DNA from: Robbsia andropogonis | GTDB lineage: Bacteria; Pseudomonadota; Gammaproteobacteria; Burkholderiales; Burkholderiaceae | Assembly: GCF_000970345.1 (NCBI RefSeq) | Contig: NZ_LAQU01000030.1 | Coordinates: 1 to 52,843, forward strand | Direction: 5' to 3' | Length of the DNA: 52,843 nt | In this document: piece by piece, positions 17,086 to 26,636 of the stretch | How positions within the stretch are numbered: the first letter of the stretch is position 1 | Layout of the letters: every line of letters starts with the position of its first letter | Position numbers and translations under genes: made by a program | The notes under the pieces: generated by a model | Seen by the model: the letters and a program-made list of their open reading frames with translations, nothing else | Database searches by the model: none | Told to the model about the DNA's origin: nothing

Positions 17086-19275
17086 CTAAAAATCAATTGT
17101 CGAGGTGAGTGTGATCGTTCGTTCAAGACCGATGCCAAGCTGGCTTGAACCGGCCGATGCCCAGTAATGCTTGTTTGACGCATTGTCGACATTCAGCTGG
17201 AACGATGCGTGTTTGCGGAATAACGTTGTCTCATAACGTGCACCGGCCGAAAACAAGGTATAACCGCCGATAAAAGCCTGATTCGCATCATTGATCGGCC
17301 GGGAGCTGATGTAGTATGCACCGCCATTCAATGACAGGCCCGGCAAGTGGGGAACCTTGTAATTCAAGAAGGCACTGGCGGTATAGCGTGGTGTGTTTTC
17401 CGGGCGCTTGCCGTCTGTTGTTGGATCACTATTGTTCATCAGGCGGGAATTCAGGTACATGCCGCTGAGAACAATCGACAACCTTTGCGTGGCATCGCCC
17501 TGGAAGGCAAACTCGACGCCGCGATACCGGCCCATGCCGCTCAAGCCGTAGTAACCCGTGGCATCGGTGCTGGCGGTGGGCTGCCGCAAATTGAAGACGG
17601 CCAACGACACCATGGCCTGCGTGGACAAGCGATGTCGCACGCCAAGTTCTTCCTGCCGGCTCACCGCGGCAGGCAGCACCTGATAAGCATTACTGGCCGT
17701 GGCTGGTGCGCTGCCGGGTGACTCCAATCCTTCCACGTAACTGCCGTAGATACTGGTCGACGGTGTGACTTTGAAGACGAGACTTGCCGAGGGCGAGGTG
17801 CGGTGCACATCCTGCGTGACGGTTCCCGCTTGCGTCTGGTGGTAATCGGAATATCGTGCACCTAGGGTGAAATCCCACTTCGGCGTCAACGCGATGCGAT
17901 CGAAAAGATAAACGCCTCGCGTACGTACGTGCTGCGCGTAAAACGCCTTTGATCCTGCCGCCGTTAAGGCGGTGATACTTCTCGGGGTGTACAGGTTCTG
18001 CGTTGCCGTGTAATAGTAAGTTGTGAAATCGGGCTGGAATAGCCAGTTTTCCTGTACACCGAGCGTGACGTCATGCGCGACCGGCCCTGTATTGAACAGC
18101 CCGTTGACCTCCGCGCGCACGTCCTTGTTCTCGTAGAACTGGCCATTCTGCTTGCTGCCCTGCAAAGTGCCTGCGCCGGTATTGACGTTGTATTTCTGCA
18201 TGATCCACAGCCAGCGGTCACGTTGCGTGATCGACTGTCCAATCGTGAAGTTCGCCGACCAGTTATCCGTGAGGTTGTAATCCGCGCGTAGCAATTGCGC
18301 CGTGGAAGTTGCATTCGTTTTTTTGTCGTTCGGCACGAGCAGCGTGGTTGCGCTGGGTAGCCGCGGCAGGGTGATCACGCCATTGACGGCGGCCTGTGGC
18401 GTAATGCCCGCCTGTTCGGCGATGCGCTGGTCAATATGTTCCAGATCGTATTTCAATGTCAGGCGGCTGTTGACACGCCAGTCCGCCGCCACGCTGGCAA
18501 ATCGCCGGTACCCTCTGTCACCCTCAATCGATGATTCGACATGTTCGTCCATCGCGTTGACGCGCAGGCCAAACTGGTTATCGCGACCAAACCGGCGCGA
18601 GACGTCCGCCTTGACCCCGGCCGAGCCATGTGAATCCAGTACCGTGCCAACACTGGTCACGGGCGTTTCGCCTGCGCGCTTCATCACCATATTGACGATA
18701 CCGGCCGGGACGGTAAAGCCGTAATACAGCGCCGAGGCACCCTTGAGGACTTCGACGCGCTCCTTGTCCTCCATCGGCATCCAGATATTGTTATCGATCG
18801 GCAGGACGCCATTGAGGAAGTAACTCCCGCGGTTGTCCAGCGTGATGCCGCGTACCGTCAACTGGTCATAGGCAATCCCGCTTAATTGCTGGCGTGCGAC
18901 TCCGGCAACGTTACGCAGTGCATCGTAAAGGCCCGTTGCCGCTTGTGCTTCAAGTAGATCGCGCGTGACGGTGCTGACTGTCGCTGGAACATCAAGTGCG
19001 TCGAGGCCGCGGTACTGCCCGGTTTGTACGATTTTGCCTGCGTAGTTGGCGCCATTGCCGAGAGTGGATGCCTTGACGGAGACGCCGGGAAGGGCTTCGC
19101 TATCCTTCGTGGTAGCAGCGTCTTTCCGCGCGCGCGCCGTGTCGGTCGTGTTGATGTTTGCCGTTGTTGCGCTGCTGATCGAGGCGACCTGCGCGTGTGC
19201 CGCGTATGCGCCTGTCGACAAGCCGGCGGCGATCAAGCCCTGCATGATCCAATGGGGCGTGGACGAGACAGTCAT
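17086..19275 (-). CDS. TonB-dependent siderophore receptor
   Basis: 729 residues, outer membrane. A signal peptide (WIMQGLIAAGLSTGAYAAHA) precedes a plug domain with LDVPATVSTVTRDLLEAQ, LRNVAGVARQQ, TVRGITLDNRG and KGASALYYGFTVPAGIVNMV, and then a long beta-barrel of alternating strands that ends in a terminal aromatic residue (STIDF). It imports a ferric siderophore with TonB energy. The ATG at 19275 has AAGGA just upstream; the frame extends to 19335 without a better start. A Fur-box-like palindrome lies 134 bases upstream. No siderophore biosynthesis genes are nearby, so it may scavenge a foreign siderophore. Confidence 0.93.
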   Translation of the reverse strand: MTVSSTPHWIMQGLIAAGLSTGAYAAHAQVASISSATTANINTTDTARARKDAATTKDSEALPGVSVKASTLGNGANYAGKIVQTGQYRGLDALDVPATVSTVTRDLLEAQAATGLYDALRNVAGVARQQLSGIAYDQLTVRGITLDNRGSYFLNGVLPIDNNIWMPMEDKERVEVLKGASALYYGFTVPAGIVNMVMKRAGETPVTSVGTVLDSHGSAGVKADVSRRFGRDNQFGLRVNAMDEHVESSIEGDRGYRRFASVAADWRVNSRLTLKYDLEHIDQRIAEQAGITPQAAVNGVITLPRLPSATTLLVPNDKKTNATSTAQLLRADYNLTDNWSANFTIGQSITQRDRWLWIMQKYNVNTGAGTLQGSKQNGQFYENKDVRAEVNGLFNTGPVAHDVTLGVQENWLFQPDFTTYYYTATQNLYTPRSITALTAAGSKAFYAQHVRTRGVYLFDRIALTPKWDFTLGARYSDYHQTQAGTVTQDVHRTSPSASLVFKVTPSTSIYGSYVEGLESPGSAPATASNAYQVLPAAVSRQEELGVRHRLSTQAMVSLAVFNLRQPTASTDATGYYGLSGMGRYRGVEFAFQGDATQRLSIVLSGMYLNSRLMNNSDPTTDGKRPENTPRYTASAFLNYKVPHLPGLSLNGGAYYISSRPINDANQAFIGGYTLFSAGARYETTLFRKHASFQLNVDNASNKHYWASAGSSQLGIGLERTITLTSTIDF

Positions 19276-19408
19276 GGTTCCTTCGTACTTTTTGATGGGA
19301 TCGCGAACCCGGGCATACCTCTGCCTGGTTTGCACCAGCGATGAACGCGTTAAAAATCATCTCGCCGGAAAATTAGCCGCTGAGCAACGCAAAACAGAGA
19401 ATAAAAAT

Positions 19409-19427
19409 GCGAACGATTATCGTTTGC
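19409..19427. promoter_or_regulatory. Fur-box-like palindrome
   Basis: GCGAACGAT-T-ATCGTTTGC is a 9-1-9 palindrome with one mismatch and 12 of 19 positions equal to the classical Fur consensus. It lies upstream of the siderophore receptor, which makes iron repression likely. Binding is inferred. Confidence 0.6.
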
Positions 19428-19979
19428 GTGGCATATTGATTTAGATACGCATGTCATGTCAAGCAGTGTGTAAAAAATGCGTCGGAAAAATGATATATAA
19501 ATGAAAACGATTTGTAGGGAAATTGGACGCTTTGTGCCCATCTCCTGTACTGCTAGACGCGTTTGAAGCCATCGCCCGCCAGTGCCGACCGGTGCGTCAT
19601 GCGGGTCTTCAATGTCAATGGTGACCAGCAGGACTGAGGACAGGAGCAACCCTCCTCATGCTGTACAGCGCCATGGAAATGACGTCTTCATCAATTCATG
19701 CCCTAAGCATAACGAATGAAATGCGTATCAGAAAATGTCGTTTCCAGGCCCGCATCTGCCGTTTTCAGGAGGGATAGCGGTTTGTTTATGTCACGTTGAT
19801 CGTTTGCTTATTCTGCAGGACGTGCCGCGGCACCCTTCACTGCGACGGGTTACGCGAATTGCCTGTTCCGGTCGCGGGCTCCCATGCTACGCTAGCGTTC
19901 GATAAAGCCAATCGATGCAAGAAAGCGAATGCGATGGCATTGCGCTAGGCCGCACGACAGTAATAGTGATGCAGGGGGC
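19428..19979. other. Long intergenic region between receptor and LysR genes
   Basis: About 550 bases with no gene I trust. A minus-strand frame near 19649-19350 overlaps the receptor promoter region and looks non-coding. AT-rich tracts near 19440-19510 are suitable for the receptor promoter. Confidence 0.3.
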
Positions 19980-20870
19980 ATGAACGTGACGTTAGAGCAG
20001 TTGCGGATTTTTATCGCGGTAGCGGAGCGCGGACACCTGACGCAGGCCGCGGAGACGTTGTCGCTGACGCCTTCAGCGGTCAGCGCCGCACTGCGCAGTC
20101 TCGAACATCGCTACGACGTCAAGTTATTCGATCGCATTGGTCGTGGCATTGCCTTGACCGAAAACGGCAAACTCTTCCTGACACATGCGCGTGCCGCTAT
20201 TCAGAGCGCGGCCCAGGCGGAACAGGTGTTGACGGACCTGTCCGGGTCCGAACGTGGCAGGATTCGGTTGCGAGCCAGCCAGACCATTGCAAGCTATTGG
20301 CTGCCGCGACCGTTGGTGCGCTTTCGACAGCGTTTCCCAGGCATCGAGGTGGTGCTCGGCGTGGGTAACACGCAGACTGTCGCGCAAGCCGTCGTTGAAG
20401 GCAGCGCGGATGTCGGTCTGGTCGAGGGAGAAATCGACCAACCTTTGCTGGAGCGCGTGCAGTTTGGCGCGGACCAGTTGATCGTCGTGGTGGCCGCCAA
20501 GCACCGGTGGGCTCGTGCGCGCAATCTACGCGTGTCGGAACTGATGCAGGGAGAGTGGGTCAGTCGAGAAGTAGGCTCCGGCACCCGGTCCGAGTTCGAA
20601 GCTTTTCTCGAAAAACAGGGTGTCGCACCCGCGGCGCTTCCCATCATCATGACGTTTCCATCAAACGAAGCGGTGCTAAGCGCGGTAGCAGACTCTGACT
20701 TTGCTGCGGCCGTGTCTACTTTTGCCGCGGCTCCGGCGCTCGCATCGGGCCAGATTGTACGCGTTCCGGTGATCGTGGCGGAGCGGGCGTTCAGCGTGTT
20801 GACGCATCGCGAGCGTTTTCGTACGCGTGCCGTTTCGGCGTTGATTGCTGAATTGACCGGCATTCAATGA
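19980..20870 (+). CDS. LysR-type regulator, CysL/YeiE-like
   Basis: 297 residues. MNVTLEQLRIFIAVAERGHL followed by SLTPSAVSAALRSLEHRYDV is the winged helix-turn-helix; the effector domain starts near residue 90 (GRIRLRASQTIASYWLPRPL). Overall it resembles the CbbR/CysL/YeiE branch. The ATG at 19980 follows AGGGGG; the frame extends upstream without signal. It is separated from the divergent siderophore receptor by about 700 bases. YeiE-like regulators often sit next to yeiH; here the only YeiH gene is 9 kb away, so linkage is speculative. Confidence 0.88.
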   Translation: MNVTLEQLRIFIAVAERGHLTQAAETLSLTPSAVSAALRSLEHRYDVKLFDRIGRGIALTENGKLFLTHARAAIQSAAQAEQVLTDLSGSERGRIRLRASQTIASYWLPRPLVRFRQRFPGIEVVLGVGNTQTVAQAVVEGSADVGLVEGEIDQPLLERVQFGADQLIVVVAAKHRWARARNLRVSELMQGEWVSREVGSGTRSEFEAFLEKQGVAPAALPIIMTFPSNEAVLSAVADSDFAAAVSTFAAAPALASGQIVRVPVIVAERAFSVLTHRERFRTRAVSALIAELTGIQ

Positions 20871-21029
20871 CAAAGCGCCAAGCCCCATGCCCCATCTCTC
20901 TGATCGATTCACGCGTCCCCGGCTGAAAATGGATCCTGTCCCAGCGGAAGGGTCTGCCTATTATAAAAAAACTTTGTGACTCGCATTTTATTTTTTCAGT
21001 TGTCCTGGTAAATTATTTGAGATATTTAT

Positions 21030-21045
21030 GCATTTTTAAAAATGC
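21030..21045. repeat. Perfect 16-bp AT-rich palindrome upstream of Cache-MCP
   Basis: GCATTTTTAAAAATGC is a perfect palindrome within the 319-base AT-rich region 20871-21189, which contains no gene. It lies about 145 bases before the MCP start. It could be an operator, or part of a bidirectional terminator for the LysR gene; both are inference. Confidence 0.5.
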
Positions 21046-21189
21046 TTAAATTAATTAAAGTTCATGCTTTAGCCGGTCGTTATGCTATATGACCTGTCTC
21101 CCCTCATGCCACGCGATTGATTCTCGTAAGAAATGTCTAAAGTCCGGGCGTTGCCGGGAATAAAAAAACGACTCTACATAAGGCTAACC

Positions 21190-22737
21190 ATGCGTTCGTT
21201 GACGCTGCGCAAGAAACTGCTTCTTCCATTGCTGATTTGCTGCATCGCATTAACGGTGCAGGCCGGTATTAGTGCATTTCAACTACGCGACAGCCAGCTT
21301 GCCGCGCGGAAACTCGACCTCGCACATGTCATCGATACGGCTGTCAGCATTTGCACGTTTTATGCGGATCAAGTCAGCAGTGGCAAGTTACCCCAAGATG
21401 AGGCCAAGGCACGTGCGATAGCGGCGATTGGCGCCCAGCGCTATGGGGTCAGTGGCTATATAACCAGTGTGACGACCAAGTCGATCGTAATCGACAATCC
21501 TTTGAGTCCGAAAATCAATGGCAAGGACATGTCGGGGTTCCAGGACGCGCGTGGTTTGTATCTTTATCAAGCGATTGCCGCTGCCGGTGCAACGCCCGAG
21601 GGACATGGCTATATCGAATATTGGTGGCCGAAGCCGGGTGAGAAAGACGCAAGTCCAAAGATGGGCTATGTCGCCCGGTTCGCGCCATGGCAGATGGATT
21701 TTATCGCGGGTGAATATTTCGATGACATCAACGCTGATTTTTATAAGGGAATCGCCAAATCAGCGGCGATGCTTGTCGTGCTTGCACTCGTCGTGGGCGT
21801 GGTGGCATGGCGTGTGTCGTCGGACGTGTATGGCTCGGTAGGCGGCGAGCCCGCCGTGGCAGCGGCCGCTGCATTGCGTATTGCACAAGGTGATCTGAGT
21901 GCGGACATTGTCACCCGAGAGGGTGATGGTACAAGTCTGCTGCTCTCATTAAAAGAGATGCGTGCACAGTTGTCACGCGCAATGGGCGATATCAAGCGCT
22001 CGACGGAATCGATCACGATCGCGTCCCGGGAAATTGCTTCGGGAAATCACGATCTATCGGTGAGAACCGAGGAACAGGCGGCCGCGCTTCAGCAGACCAC
22101 CTCGAACCTCGACGAGCTGGTGAGCACCGTCGATCGCAATACGGAGAACGCGGTACGTGGTGCCGCTTTGGCGAACACCGCCTCCGAGGCAGCCGTGCGT
22201 GGCGGTAACGCCGTGGGCGAAGTCGTGACGACGATGCGTGGCATCAGCGAAAGCGCCCAGAAAATCGCCGAGATCACCGGCGTGATCGATGGGATAGCGT
22301 TCCAGACCAACATCCTCGCACTGAATGCCGCGGTGGAAGCAGCGCGTGCCGGAGAGAACGGAAAGGGATTTGCCGTCGTGGCGGGGGAGGTACGTTCCTT
22401 GGCGCAACGCAGTGCGATTGCGGCAAAGGAAATCAAGACCTTGCTCGACGCGTCTACGGCGCGCATTGAGACGGGGTCGCGAATGATCGAACGTTGTGGC
22501 GCGACGATGACCGAGGCTTTGCAATCGGTGGATGCGGTAACGAAGGTCATGGGTGACATTGCGCAGGCGTCGTCGCACCAAACGCAAGGCATCAATGAGA
22601 TCAGTAAGGCGTTGCGGCAGCTTGATGGCGTGACGCAATCCAACGCTGCATTGGTTGAGGAAGCCGCCGCCGCGGCGCAGTCGCTTGACGATCAGACAGC
22701 GCGTTTGAGCGGTGCGGTATCGGTATTCCGTGTGTAA
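21190..22737 (+). CDS. Methyl-accepting chemotaxis protein with single Cache domain
   Basis: About 515 residues. MRSLTLRKKLLLPLLICC enters the first membrane helix. The periplasmic part (residues about 35-180) has the sCache_2 pattern: YGVSGYITSV, NPLSPKINGKDMSGFQD and GYIEYWWPKPGE, a fold that binds small organic acids. A second helix (AAMLVVLALVVGVVAWRV), HAMP and the signalling domain with tip [20 protein letters not shown] follow. The ATG at 21190 has AAGG upstream; an ATG at 21133 would add 19 residues. Ligand unknown but probably a carboxylate or similar small molecule. Confidence 0.92.
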   Translation: MRSLTLRKKLLLPLLICCIALTVQAGISAFQLRDSQLAARKLDLAHVIDTAVSICTFYADQVSSGKLPQDEAKARAIAAIGAQRYGVSGYITSVTTKSIVIDNPLSPKINGKDMSGFQDARGLYLYQAIAAAGATPEGHGYIEYWWPKPGEKDASPKMGYVARFAPWQMDFIAGEYFDDINADFYKGIAKSAAMLVVLALVVGVVAWRVSSDVYGSVGGEPAVAAAAALRIAQGDLSADIVTREGDGTSLLLSLKEMRAQLSRAMGDIKRSTESITIASREIASGNHDLSVRTEEQAAALQQTTSNLDELVSTVDRNTENAVRGAALANTASEAAVRGGNAVGEVVTTMRGISESAQKIAEITGVIDGIAFQTNILALNAAVEAARAGENGKGFAVVAGEVRSLAQRSAIAAKEIKTLLDASTARIETGSRMIERCGATMTEALQSVDAVTKVMGDIAQASSHQTQGINEISKALRQLDGVTQSNAALVEEAAAAAQSLDDQTARLSGAVSVFRV

Positions 22738-23117
22738 TGGGGTGGTCTGTTCAAGCGATGCAACGTGTCTACACCGGCACGTCCCGCATGTAACAGGTTG
22801 CCGATAGTCTCGAAACCTTTCTTTCTTTTTATTACCCGGTACATGCTGTGGGATGACGATCATGTATCCACACTGCACGGTTTAGCGCAGAAAAATGCCT
22901 TAATCAAAGAGGTCTCCAAATATCACGGTGTGTTCACCGAATATTGGGACAAATGCGGTGGTCCACCCGCTGTACTGAAACTTACACATTGCTACGTACG
23001 CGTACAGCTTATTCGGGTTCAATGGTCTCAACCGGAAAGGGCGTGTCGTGGCGCATGGTGCGTTCAGGCTCGCCAACGATCCGGAGCAAATACCGGATCA
23101 GTTCCAAGGAGGGCAAT
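22738..23117. other. Intergenic region upstream of the small lipoprotein
   Basis: About 380 bases. Open frames here show no family resemblance. The ten-base palindrome GTACGCGTAC occurs near 22996, and a strong ribosome-binding site (AAGGAGGG) ends the region. Confidence 0.3.
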
Positions 23118-23255
23118 GTGAAACGGTGGACCTTGATGATGGCGGCCGGCGTTGTACTGGCAAGTTTGCTGGGAGGATGTATTGTCGTTCCGGCACCGGG
23201 GTATTATGGCGGTGGCGGTTATTACCATCACCCGCATTACGACTACTACCGTTGA
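23118..23255 (+). CDS. Small lipoprotein, His/Tyr-rich
   Basis: Only 45 residues, starting at GTG with AAGGAGGG five bases ahead. A short charged start is followed by a hydrophobic core and the lipobox LLGGC, so the mature lipoprotein begins at the cysteine near residue 21. The mature part is just 25 residues, with Gly, Tyr and His repeats (GGGGYYHHPHYDYY). It should be anchored to the outer or inner membrane by lipid. The His-rich tail suggests metal binding, in keeping with a CopC-type gene 250 bases away, but this is inference. Confidence 0.75.
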   Translation: MKRWTLMMAAGVVLASLLGGCIVVPAPGYYGGGGYYHHPHYDYYR

Positions 23256-23504
23256 CAGGATGGGCTTTTGAAAAGATAGCGGGCGGAGCAGTGGTGACCT
23301 GGATGTTGTCAGGCGAATCATAAAACCACTGCATCGGGATGACATCGCGGTGCTCCGTGCTCATGGGGCGCCGCTTTTTTCATCAAGGAATGGATGACGG
23401 ATGCTGCCCATGCCACAGATGCCACGTCATGGGAACGGGTGGCGCCCATCGTCGGATGGCATCACGGCGACAACATGCCCATGCAAAGGTGATGGTGCCG
23501 TGGT

Positions 23505-23876
23505 TTATTTGACCGTGAATGTATAGTCGCCCTGCGTACGATGTCCATCGTCGGCAACCGCAACCCAGTGGACTGTATAACTACCTGCCTTCAGTGGCTT
23601 TAGCGGTACCGACATCCGGGTGCTTTCTTTCGGATCCACCGTCGACGGACCGGAAGAGACAGCCTGCCCCGCGGCATCGGAGACATCTATCTTGCTGAAT
23701 CGTGCAGCCAGGCCTTCCGTGTAATTGATGGTAACGGCTGGCGGCGCGCTGTCGACCACGGCATCTTTGGTCGGGATCATGGTTTTCGGATGCGCGTGGG
23801 CGAATGCCAGCGGCGCGGCGCTGGCAATCGTAAGGAATAACGCAGTGTTTGTCAGGGTTGCACGAAAGCGGGTCAT
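23505..23876 (-). CDS. CopC-family periplasmic copper-binding protein
   Basis: 123 residues. A cleavable signal peptide (FLTIASAAPLAFA) leaves a mature start HAHPKTMIPTKDAVV, where the first histidine is the classic CopC copper ligand. The beta-sandwich pattern follows: VTINYTEGLAARFSKIDV, LKAGSYTVHWVAVADDGH and GDYTFTVK. It binds or shuttles copper in the periplasm. The usual partner copD (inner-membrane) is absent; the gene stands alone, convergent with the small lipoprotein gene. The ribosome-binding site before the ATG is weak. Confidence 0.88.
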   Translation of the reverse strand: MTRFRATLTNTALFLTIASAAPLAFAHAHPKTMIPTKDAVVDSAPPAVTINYTEGLAARFSKIDVSDAAGQAVSSGPSTVDPKESTRMSVPLKPLKAGSYTVHWVAVADDGHRTQGDYTFTVK

Positions 23877-24552
23877 GGTATGAAAGTCTCGATCAAAAAG
23901 GATCAGGCACTGACCATATCCCCGCTGTCGATCGCCTCAGATGAAAGCGGTCAGGGACATGAACAGAGCACGTATTGTAGCGCCTCCATCAGCCAAAACG
24001 GCATGCTTTAGCGGAGTGCCGCATCCCGACGTACCCTTGTGCCCTTCTTGTCGAGGGACAATGCGGCCATCAGGCGCAAGATTGCATTCGCAGCCAACCA
24101 TGCACCGACCATGGCGCTGCTATGGAACGTATGGGTGAGGCGACCATTACATTACCGAGACCGCCTGACTGCCGGCTTGCCAACAGGTGAAAAAGGCCCG
24201 TTTACCCGGTTTCGCAATTTTCGCGAGATATACGACAGCGTCGTATGGCAATGACGCGAACGGCTCGACAAAAGCCGGATGCGACTCATTCGTGCGAAAT
24301 GACATTACGGAATGCAAGGTATCGATATGCCGTGAAGTAATCCAAGCACATGTTTGCAACATGATTACAAAGAAATGACTGCGCAATCTTTCGCTTTGGG
24401 ATACTCCGGTTTACACGCCAGTACGACAGATAGGCAAGATGATAAGCGGGGTTACAAGATGAGGCCGAAGCACGTACGTCACATGGAATTTCGGGTGCCC
24501 TCCTCGAATTTTGGTGGTGATTCGAGATGTCGTGTGGATTGAAGCAATAGCG
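23877..24552. other. Gene-poor stretch
   Basis: About 680 bases of moderate G+C. Open frames on both strands show no recognisable protein, no ribosome-binding sites and no repeats. It borders decayed genes and may be old pseudogene sequence, but nothing specific can be claimed. Confidence 0.3.
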
Positions 24553-25285
24553 TCAGCGTGCGGTACTGTCGCGTTGCACGAATGCAAAACCCGTATCTAT
24601 GGCATTGCCGGTCACCATTGACGCGGAGACGGTGTCCGCCGTTAGTGCGCTGAATCGTCGAAGCAATGTATAGGCGACGCGCTCGCCTATACCGCGCTCA
24701 TCCACGCGTACCGTTGACCAGGCCGGATAGAGGTGTGCTGCCGCACTCCGATCGCCGAAGGCCCATCACGCCCGAGTCCCAATATCGCGGGTGCCGTCAG
24801 AATCTCCATCGTTACGGAGTGCGCATTGAGACGCTGGAGTTCGGCCATCGCGCTGCGGCTGCGGCGCAATTCACGAGGATCATCAACGGAAACGATCCCA
24901 AAACGGCGATAGCCCTTTTCGAACAAATGTCGAGCAATAGCGACACCCACCGCCTCATGTGAGAAACCAATGACGGTGTCGATTGGATTGGCGGTCAGGT
25001 CCCACATCTCCACAACGGGAATATGCGCTTGTTTCAGGCGTGACACGGTCAGCATAGTGTGGTCGATGCCCGCGAGGACCACGCCCGCCACACGCGCGAC
25101 ATCAATCAACGATACTTGCTCGGTGCCACGGTACAGGTTCGCTTCCGCATGGCCGGTATGTGCGTCGTCCGAGGTCTTGGCACCAGCCGCGGTCGGACGT
25201 GATGTCTTGTCTGCGGATCGTAGCGGCTTGCGTCGCGATTTTGTCAGGGGTGCCGCTTTTTTTTGGTTTTATGACCATCTGTCAT
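24553..25285 (-). pseudogene. LacI/GntR-type regulator, multiply broken
   Basis: Reading the minus strand from the ATG at 25285, the frame is lost in a run of eight A; nine would restore it. Then follows a leader and QVSLIDVARVAGV, the first helix of a LacI helix-turn-helix. The sequence jumps there, without leaving frame, to VVLAGIDHT, the effector domain some 120 residues later, continuing PVVEMWDLTANPIDTVIGFS. After LTAPAILGLGRDGPSAIG the frame breaks and about 80 residues are missing. The true C-terminus (TVRVDERGIGERVAYTLL to TGFAFVQRDST) resumes in another frame and stops at 24553. VAGV occurs at both sides of the first deletion, suggesting slippage on a short repeat. Confidence 0.8.
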
Positions 25286-25537
25286 CACCGTCATAAGCCT
25301 TTGCCGGTCATTCCCTCTCATTGGCCGGCGCGCTCGTCACATTGTATCTGCAGCCTCGTCCCGTAAGGGAGGCTCGAACCTTTCGCTGTCGGGAAAACCC
25401 TATGCGGTCCATGCTGGACAAAGCGCGAATGATTGCGCAGTCATTCGTTGCGTTTGCTGGCGCGTGCCGGCTTTCTGATGATGTTTATTTCCGCTCGACC
25501 AAGGTGGCGCCTCGTGTGTGGCGCTTGGAGATCGTCT

Positions 25538-26296
25538 ATGTCACTTCCTCGAAATATCCCGTCTGCTGCGATATCGGTCGATAGCATTGCGTGGATTGGC
25601 TTGACCTCGGGCAGACTTCCTCTCGCCACAGCCACCAGTGATGCAAAGTTACTGACCGGTCGGCAAAAACCAATGACCGAGATTGCCATGCTGTTTGCGC
25701 AAATTGAGACAAGAGACGGTCATCGCGGTTTGGGTTTCAGTTATTCGAAACGCGGGGGCGGTGAGGGCCAATTCGCGCATGCGGCAGAAATTGCACCTGC
25801 TTTGATGATCGATGCGAATCAACAATGGGATTGTCCAACCGCTCAGCGAATGTGCCGTACTTTTGAACCATTGAACTTGATCTGGATCAAGGAGCCCCTG
25901 GATTGTTATGACGTTGACGGCCACGCTGCCCTGGCGGCAACGTTCGATACACCCATTGCAACTGGAGAAATGCTCAGGAGTCTGGCGGAGCATCGCGCAT
26001 TTATCCAGGCAAAAGCCGCTGACTTCCTGATGCCTGACGGCCCTCGTGTTGGTGGTATTACCCCGTTCCTGAAGGTTGCCGCGTTGGCAGAAGAGGCCGG
26101 CATCATGCTTGCACCCCATTTCGCCATGGAACTGCATGTGCATCTGGCTGCCTGCTACCCAACGGACCCGTGGGTGGAACACTTCGAGCGGTTGGAGCCG
26201 TCGTTCAACGAACGAATTGAAACGCACGCGGGACGCATGATCGTTCCAACACGCCCTGGGGTGGGGTTGTCGCTCAGCGACCCGGTGCGAGGATAG
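25538..26296 (+). pseudogene. Enolase-superfamily sugar-acid dehydratase, internally deleted
   Basis: 252 codons remain of about 390. The N-terminal capping domain runs to HAAEIAPAL and then joins directly to MIDANQQWD at about 25795-25806. The missing 110-130 residues normally include the first barrel strands with the catalytic Lys-x-Lys. The rest is good: metal ligands in MIDANQQWD, KEPLD and ATGEM, then LAPHFAMELHVH. The frame is preserved, so a shortened protein could be made, but it lacks the general base. The ATG at 25538 has GGAG upstream. Next to the broken LacI-type gene, this was probably a sugar-acid catabolic unit. Confidence 0.8.
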
Positions 26297-26636
26297 ACCG
26301 TCGCACGTTCCGAGATCGGCAAGCGGGCCTGACCACCATGTCGACGCGTGACCAACGTCAGGGCATTTCAGGATGCCTGCCCGGTGTCAATGATGGGGCT
26401 GGAAAACCTGTAGTGCCCGACGCGTGGCATCGTTGCGGCCTCGCGAGATGTAATCAAGAGCGTGATTTGCGTTAGCGCGGCGTCGATGGAAACCTCTCCC
26501 TGCAAACATATACTTTGTAACTGCCCTATAGAAATCGCCTGATCGCTCCGTAATCCAGATAGCGCCGTGAAGTTTTCGGCGCACCGAACACGTATCGGCT
26601 TATTGAGAAAAAAGAGGGGTAGGGGTGGAGGAAGAC
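26297..26636. other. Intergenic region upstream of third MCP
   Basis: About 340 bases. A minus-strand frame of 65 codons (26584-26387) has no recognisable family. The AT-rich TATACTTTGTAACTG near 26512 could be part of the MCP promoter. Confidence 0.3.

Noticed and set aside
19350-19649. Minus-strand 99-residue frame upstream of the siderophore receptor
   Set aside because: It covers the Fur-box-like promoter region and has no recognisable domain or start signal.
22765-23117. Plus-strand frame of about 118 residues before the small lipoprotein
   Set aside because: Different frame from the lipoprotein, with no family pattern and a low-quality start; likely non-coding.
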